NCBI GenBank assembly: GCA_936924235.1
Contig: CAKZHN010000589.1
Location: 1 to 26,384 of the forward strand
Reading direction: 5' to 3'
Source of the DNA: an uncultured Rhodoplanes sp.
GTDB taxonomy: Bacteria; Pseudomonadota; Alphaproteobacteria; Rhizobiales; Xanthobacteraceae
DNA: 26,384 bases
The position numbers and the translations under genes are program-made. How positions within the stretch are numbered: the first letter of the stretch is position 1; every line of letters starts with the position of its first letter. The notes beneath the pieces are model-generated. The model had not been told where the DNA came from, searched no databases, and saw nothing but the letters and a program-made list of their open reading frames with translations. Shown one piece after another: positions 22,686 through 26,384 of this stretch.

Positions 22686-23905
22686 GCCGCCTTCTCCCGC
22701 GACCCACTTTGCTTGGGGCCTGGCAGCGCGAAGCCGTCGTAAAGCCAGGCCAGACAATCGAACATCTGCTGCTCGGTCTTGCGCGACCAGACCTGGCGCG
22801 CGACTTCGCGCTCGATGCCGCCGACGTGATACCAAGTGTCCCAGTGATAGCGGGACTCGAACTGCACCCGCGCGGTGCGCAGATAGCGCGCTCGCTCGTA
22901 TTGCTTGAAAGCATCCGCGATATCGCCGTCCGCCAGGCCGATCAGCTCGGCAAGGCAGACCGCATCCTCGATGGCCATGCAGGCGCCCTGCGCCAGCGTC
23001 TGCAGCGTCGGATGCGCACCATCGCCCAGCAGCGTGACGCGGCCCTCACTCCAATGCCGGACTGGATCGCGGTCCGACGACACCCAGCCGCGGCGGCTGA
23101 GGTCCATCATGGCCCAGAGCTTCCGCATGGTCGGATGCGAGTCGCGATAGACGTGCGCCAGGTCCGGATGCGGACTTTCGGTGTCGGTCGGTTGCGCGTT
23201 CAAGGTCTTGAACACGGTGACGACGTTGAACAGCGTCTTGTTGCGCAGCGGATAGTGCACGATGTGGAAGCCGTCGCCCGACCACAGCACGACGTCGTCG
23301 CGGTTGACGTCGAAGGTCACGCTCTCCATCGGCACGATGGTGCGATGGGCGACGTAGCCGATGATGCGCGGCTCACCTTCGTTGCGCATCTGCTGGCGGA
23401 CGGTGGAGCGAAGGCCGTCGGCGCCGATCAGCGCCGCGCCTTCGATGGTGCGGCCATCGCTGATCGCGAGACGCACGCGGCCACCCAGATCTTCGTAGGA
23501 GGCCACCGCGGCGTTCGGGATCATCTCGACATTCTGCTCCGCGCCGCAGGCGTCGAGCAGGATGCGATGCAGGTCCTCGCGATGGATCACGATGTAGGGG
23601 TGCTTGAAGCGCTCGACGAAGGACGCGCCGGTCGGAAAGTGCCCGATCGTTTCGCCATCGACCGAGTCGAGCATGCGGACGCCGCGGGGCCGCAGCGCGG
23701 CCTTCATCACTGCGTCGGTGATGCTGAGCCGGTTGAACATCGGGAACACGTTGGGCCCGAGCTGGATGCCATAGCCGATGACGCCGAACTCCGGCGCCTG
23801 CTCGATCAGGCGCACGCGGAAGCCCTTGCGCGCCAGCGCAAGCGACACGGCGGCCCCGCCGAGGCCGCCGCCAACCACCAGAAATGGCTCCAAATCGCGC
23901 GTCAC
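22682..23905 (-). CDS. FAD-dependent aromatic hydroxylase (salicylate/3-hydroxybenzoate type)
   Basis: 407 residues from the GTG at 23905, which has GGAG six bases upstream; an upstream in-frame TTG (23950) lacks this. It is a class A flavoprotein monooxygenase, with the FAD Rossmann loop G-G-G-L-G-G (12-17), the NADH/FAD motif I-G-A-D-G-L-R-S-T-V-R (DG at 163-164) and the FAD ribityl motif L-L-G-D-G-A-H-P (GD at 294-295). Overall it resembles 3-hydroxybenzoate 6-hydroxylase and salicylate 1-hydroxylase. The C-terminus is W-Y-H-V-G-G-rich, then ends in a Lys/Ser tail. It lies inside the cell-wall cluster between murB and ddl, 188 bp after murB and overlapping ddl by ATGA. No aromatic catabolism genes are adjacent. 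The exact substrate cannot be told from sequence. Confidence 0.9.
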   Translation of the reverse strand: MTRDLEPFLVVGGGLGGAAVSLALARKGFRVRLIEQAPEFGVIGYGIQLGPNVFPMFNRLSITDAVMKAALRPRGVRMLDSVDGETIGHFPTGASFVERFKHPYIVIHREDLHRILLDACGAEQNVEMIPNAAVASYEDLGGRVRLAISDGRTIEGAALIGADGLRSTVRQQMRNEGEPRIIGYVAHRTIVPMESVTFDVNRDDVVLWSGDGFHIVHYPLRNKTLFNVVTVFKTLNAQPTDTESPHPDLAHVYRDSHPTMRKLWAMMDLSRRGWVSSDRDPVRHWSEGRVTLLGDGAHPTLQTLAQGACMAIEDAVCLAELIGLADGDIADAFKQYERARYLRTARVQFESRYHWDTWYHVGGIEREVARQVWSRKTEQQMFDCLAWLYDGFALPGPKQSGSREKAA

Positions 23906-24093
23906 TGCCGCTCCGCGAATCACAAAGCAAGCTAACCCGCTGTGAGTCAAAGGTGAATCCTGCGCGGCGCAGAGCGCTCAGCGAAGATTGGCGGGCGTGA
24001 CAAAAAAGACTCAGATTGCGGCGCAATGCCGGGCGGCTGACAGATGGCGGTCGACTGAATGGAGGAGACTGAGCGGAGGAGACTTGCCGCGGC

Positions 24094-25011
24094 TCAGGCT
24101 GTGACGCCGAGCCGCTTGATCTCCCAGTCGAGTTCGACGCCGGAGTTGTCCTTCACGCGCTTTCGCACGGTTTCGCCGAGGTTCTCGATGTCGGCTGCGG
24201 TGGCGCTGCCGAGATTGATCAGGAAGTTGCAGTGCAACTCCGACACCTGGGCACCGCCGACGATCAATCCACGGCAACCGGCCGCGTCGATCAGCTGCCA
24301 GGCCTTGTGGCCGGGCGGATTCTTGAAGGTCGAGCCGCCGGTGCGGCTCTTGATCGGCTGCGTCGCCTCGCGCGACTCGGTGATCTTGTCCATCTCGGCC
24401 GCGATCACGGCCGGATCGCCGGGCCGGCCTTGGAACGTTGCCGAGGTAAAGACGTAATCCTCCGGCGCGCCGCAGTGCCGGTAGGTGTAGTGCATGTCGG
24501 CGTTGCCGAGCACATGGATGCGGCCCTGCCGGTCGACCGCGCGGGCCTCGACCAGCACGTCCTTGGTCTCGCCGCCATAGGCGCCGCCGTTCATGCGCAG
24601 CGCGCCGCCGATCGCGCCCGGGATGCCGCGCATGAACGAGAGACCGGCAATGCCGGCCTCCTGCGCAGCGCGCGCGACCTTCACGTCGGGCACCGCAGGA
24701 CCCGCGATGATCTTGTGGCCCTCGACCGTGACATCGTTGAAGCCCCGGCCGAGCCGGATGACGACGCCGGGAATGCCGCTGTCGCGCACGATCAGGTTGG
24801 AGCCGAGCCCGATCACGGTGACGGGAATCTCGGCCGGTAGCACGCCGAGGAAATACGCGAGGTCGGCCTCGTCCTCCGGCATGAACAGCACCTGCGCCGG
24901 CCCGCCGACGCGGAACCAGGTCAGCTCGGCAAGCGACTGGTTCGGCATGAGCCGCCCACGCAGCTTCGGCGCGCGGGATTTCAGGTCCGGGACGATATCC
25001 GGGAAGCTCAT
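24094..25011 (-). CDS. murB: UDP-N-acetylenolpyruvoylglucosamine reductase MurB
   Basis: 305 residues, the length of type II MurB enzymes. It reduces UDP-GlcNAc-enolpyruvate to UDP-MurNAc with NADPH and FAD. FAD-binding motifs: G-L-G-S-N-L-I-V-R-D-S-G and G-I-P-G-A-I-G-G-A-L-R-M-N-G-G-A-Y-G. The catalytic serine lies in R-T-G-G-S-T-F-K-N-P-P-G, followed by A-W-Q-L-I-D-A-A-G-C-R-G and the late E-L-H-C-N-F-L-I-N. The ATG at 25011 overlaps the murC stop by one base (TGATG), so the two are coupled. It is followed by a 188-bp gap before the flavoprotein gene. Confidence 0.97.
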   Translation of the reverse strand: MSFPDIVPDLKSRAPKLRGRLMPNQSLAELTWFRVGGPAQVLFMPEDEADLAYFLGVLPAEIPVTVIGLGSNLIVRDSGIPGVVIRLGRGFNDVTVEGHKIIAGPAVPDVKVARAAQEAGIAGLSFMRGIPGAIGGALRMNGGAYGGETKDVLVEARAVDRQGRIHVLGNADMHYTYRHCGAPEDYVFTSATFQGRPGDPAVIAAEMDKITESREATQPIKSRTGGSTFKNPPGHKAWQLIDAAGCRGLIVGGAQVSELHCNFLINLGSATAADIENLGETVRKRVKDNSGVELDWEIKRLGVTA

Positions 25012-26357
25012 CAGCCCAGCGCCTTCAATTCGCCGGCCAGCGAATAGGCCCACTGCGTGATGTTGCCGGCGCCCAGGCAGACCACGTAATCGCCGGGCCT
25101 GGCGAGGCCCTTCACGATGCCGGCAAGCTGCGCCTGCTCCGGCAGCGCGATCACTTGGCGGTGGCCGCGGGCACGCACCGCCGCGACCAGATGATCGCGG
25201 TCGACGCCGTCGATCGGCGCTTCGCCGGCCGGATAGACCTCGGCGACGATCACCGCATCGGCGTCGTTGAAGCAGGTCGAGAACGGCTCGAACAGCGACT
25301 GCAAGCGCGTATAGCGATGCGGCTGCATCACGGCGATCACCTGGCCCTTGGTCGACTCGCGCGCAGCCTTGAGCACGGCCGCGATCTCCACAGGATGGTG
25401 GCCGTAGTCGTCGATGATGGTGACGCCGTTCCATTCGCCGGCACGGGTGAAGCGCCGCTTCACGCCGCCGAAGCCCGCCAGCGCCTTGCGGATCGTGTCG
25501 TCGTCGACGTTGAGCTGGTGCGCCACCGCAATGGCCGAGGTGGCGTTGAGCGCGTTGTGGCGGCCGGGCATCGGCATCATCAGATCGGCGATGGTGTGCA
25601 CCACGGCACCGGTGCGGTCGCGGAACTGCACGGCGAATTGCGAGCGCCCGCCGGTGTTGTCCAGATCGATGAGCCGCACGTCGGCCTGCGGGTTCTCGCC
25701 GTAGGTGATGATGCGGCGGTCCTGGATCCGTCCGACCACGCGCTGCACGATCGGATGGTCGGTGCACATCACGGCGAAACCATAGAACGGCACGTTCTCG
25801 ATGAAGGCGCGAAACGCATCCTGCACGGCCGCGAATGTCTTGAAGTGGTCGAGATGCTCGGCGTCGATGTTGGTGACGATGGCGATGTCGGCGGGGAGCT
25901 TCAGGAACGTGCCGTCGGACTCGTCGGCCTCGACCACCATCCAGTCGCCGGCGCCGAGCCGCGCATTGGTGCCGTAGGCATTGATGATGCCGCCATTGAT
26001 CACGGTCGGATCGAAGTTGCCGGCATCGAGCAACGCCGCGACCAGCGACGTCGTCGTGGTCTTGCCGTGGGTGCCGGCGATGGCGACGCAGCTTTTCAGC
26101 CGCATCAGCTCGGCCAGCATCTCGGCGCGCCGCACCACCGGCAGGCGCTTCGCGCGCGCGATCACCAGCTCTGGATTGTCGGGCTTGATCGCCGACGACA
26201 CCACCATGACCTCGGCGCCGTCGACATTCTCGGCCTTGTGGCCGACGAACACCTTCGCGCCCTTGTCGCGCAGCCGCTTGACGTTGGCGTTGTCGCTCGC
26301 GTCGGAGCCCTGCACGGTGTAGCCGAGGTTCATCAGCACCTCGGCGATGCCGCTCAT
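25011..26357 (-). CDS. murC: UDP-N-acetylmuramate--L-alanine ligase MurC (5' truncated)
   Basis: 448 residues visible. MurC adds L-Ala to UDP-MurNAc using ATP. Motifs: P-loop G-T-H-G-K-T-T-T-T, V-E-A-D-E-S-D-G-T-F, N-I-D-A-E-H-L-D-H-F, G-G-V-K-R-R-F and D-D-Y-G-H-H-P-V-E-I. The Met at 26357 is not the start: the family has M-S-G-I-A-E-V-L preceded by F-V-G-I-G-G-I-G, so this Met is internal and about 18-20 N-terminal residues are missing. They are lost because the sequence beyond 26358 is adapter, not genome. Apart from that the gene looks intact. It is the most upstream visible member of the cell-wall and division operon. Confidence 0.95.
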   Translation of the reverse strand: MSGIAEVLMNLGYTVQGSDASDNANVKRLRDKGAKVFVGHKAENVDGAEVMVVSSAIKPDNPELVIARAKRLPVVRRAEMLAELMRLKSCVAIAGTHGKTTTTSLVAALLDAGNFDPTVINGGIINAYGTNARLGAGDWMVVEADESDGTFLKLPADIAIVTNIDAEHLDHFKTFAAVQDAFRAFIENVPFYGFAVMCTDHPIVQRVVGRIQDRRIITYGENPQADVRLIDLDNTGGRSQFAVQFRDRTGAVVHTIADLMMPMPGRHNALNATSAIAVAHQLNVDDDTIRKALAGFGGVKRRFTRAGEWNGVTIIDDYGHHPVEIAAVLKAARESTKGQVIAVMQPHRYTRLQSLFEPFSTCFNDADAVIVAEVYPAGEAPIDGVDRDHLVAAVRARGHRQVIALPEQAQLAGIVKGLARPGDYVVCLGAGNITQWAYSLAGELKALG

Positions 26358-26358
26358 G

Positions 26359-26384
26359 AGATCGGGAAGAGCACACGTCTGAAC
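26359..26384. other. Illumina TruSeq adapter remnant (non-genomic)
   Basis: The final 26 bases read AGATCGG, one extra G, then AAGAGCACACGTCTGAAC. Apart from the extra G this is the standard TruSeq adapter. It begins exactly where the conserved MurC sequence should continue (codons for F-V-G-I-G-G-I-G). It is an untrimmed library artefact at the contig edge and should not be annotated as biology. Confidence 0.95.

Noticed and set aside
24094..26376. 760-codon single frame spanning murB and the murC region
   Set aside because: Only the murB part (from 25011) is real. The upstream two thirds is Arg-rich out-of-frame murC, and its start lies in adapter sequence.

Overview
The window is GC-rich alphaproteobacterial chromosome, most likely Hyphomicrobiales and close to Bradyrhizobiaceae/Xanthobacteraceae. 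The evidence is the division and cell-wall gene order murC-murB-ddl-ftsQ-ftsA-ftsZ-lpxC-bamD, an FtsZ with a very long Pro/Ala-rich linker, paired Bug-type periplasmic binding proteins, and extragenic hairpins of a kind I recall from Bradyrhizobium-like genomes. The last 26 bases (26359-26384) match Illumina TruSeq adapter with one extra G. The right end is therefore an assembly edge, and murC lacks its true N-terminus because of it. The left end lies against a dispersed-type palindrome (10-58), a common place for contigs to break.

Region 1 (143-5038, all minus strand) looks like a surface-adhesin or amyloid-type export cassette. In transcription order it holds a FecR-domain secreted protein, a small Ser/Thr/Asn-rich secreted protein resembling HfaA, a CsgG/HfaB-like outer-membrane lipoprotein, and a 713-residue secreted protein built from nested repeats. 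The order recalls Caulobacter hfaA-hfaB-hfaD (holdfast anchor) with a FecR gene in front. This is the best candidate for a poorly described system.

Region 2 (5261-12897) is periplasmic and metabolic accessory content. It has a class II aldolase-family protein, two tandem Bug/TctC solute-binding proteins without transporter genes, a PQQ alcohol dehydrogenase followed by a strong terminator and a di-heme cytochrome c, a secreted ankyrin protein, and a secreted NHL beta-propeller. Region 3 is a methyl-accepting chemotaxis protein (12900-15119) starting 2 nt after the NHL stop, which suggests a coupled sensing pair.

Region 4 (15183-26357, minus strand) is the envelope and division cluster. MurC, MurB and Ddl make peptidoglycan precursors. 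FtsQ, FtsA and FtsZ build the divisome. LpxC commits to lipid A synthesis and BamD assembles outer-membrane proteins. A flavoprotein aromatic hydroxylase (22682-23905) sits between murB and ddl and shares an ATGA overlap with ddl, so it appears to be wired into the operon. No tRNA, rRNA, CRISPR array or insertion sequence was seen.
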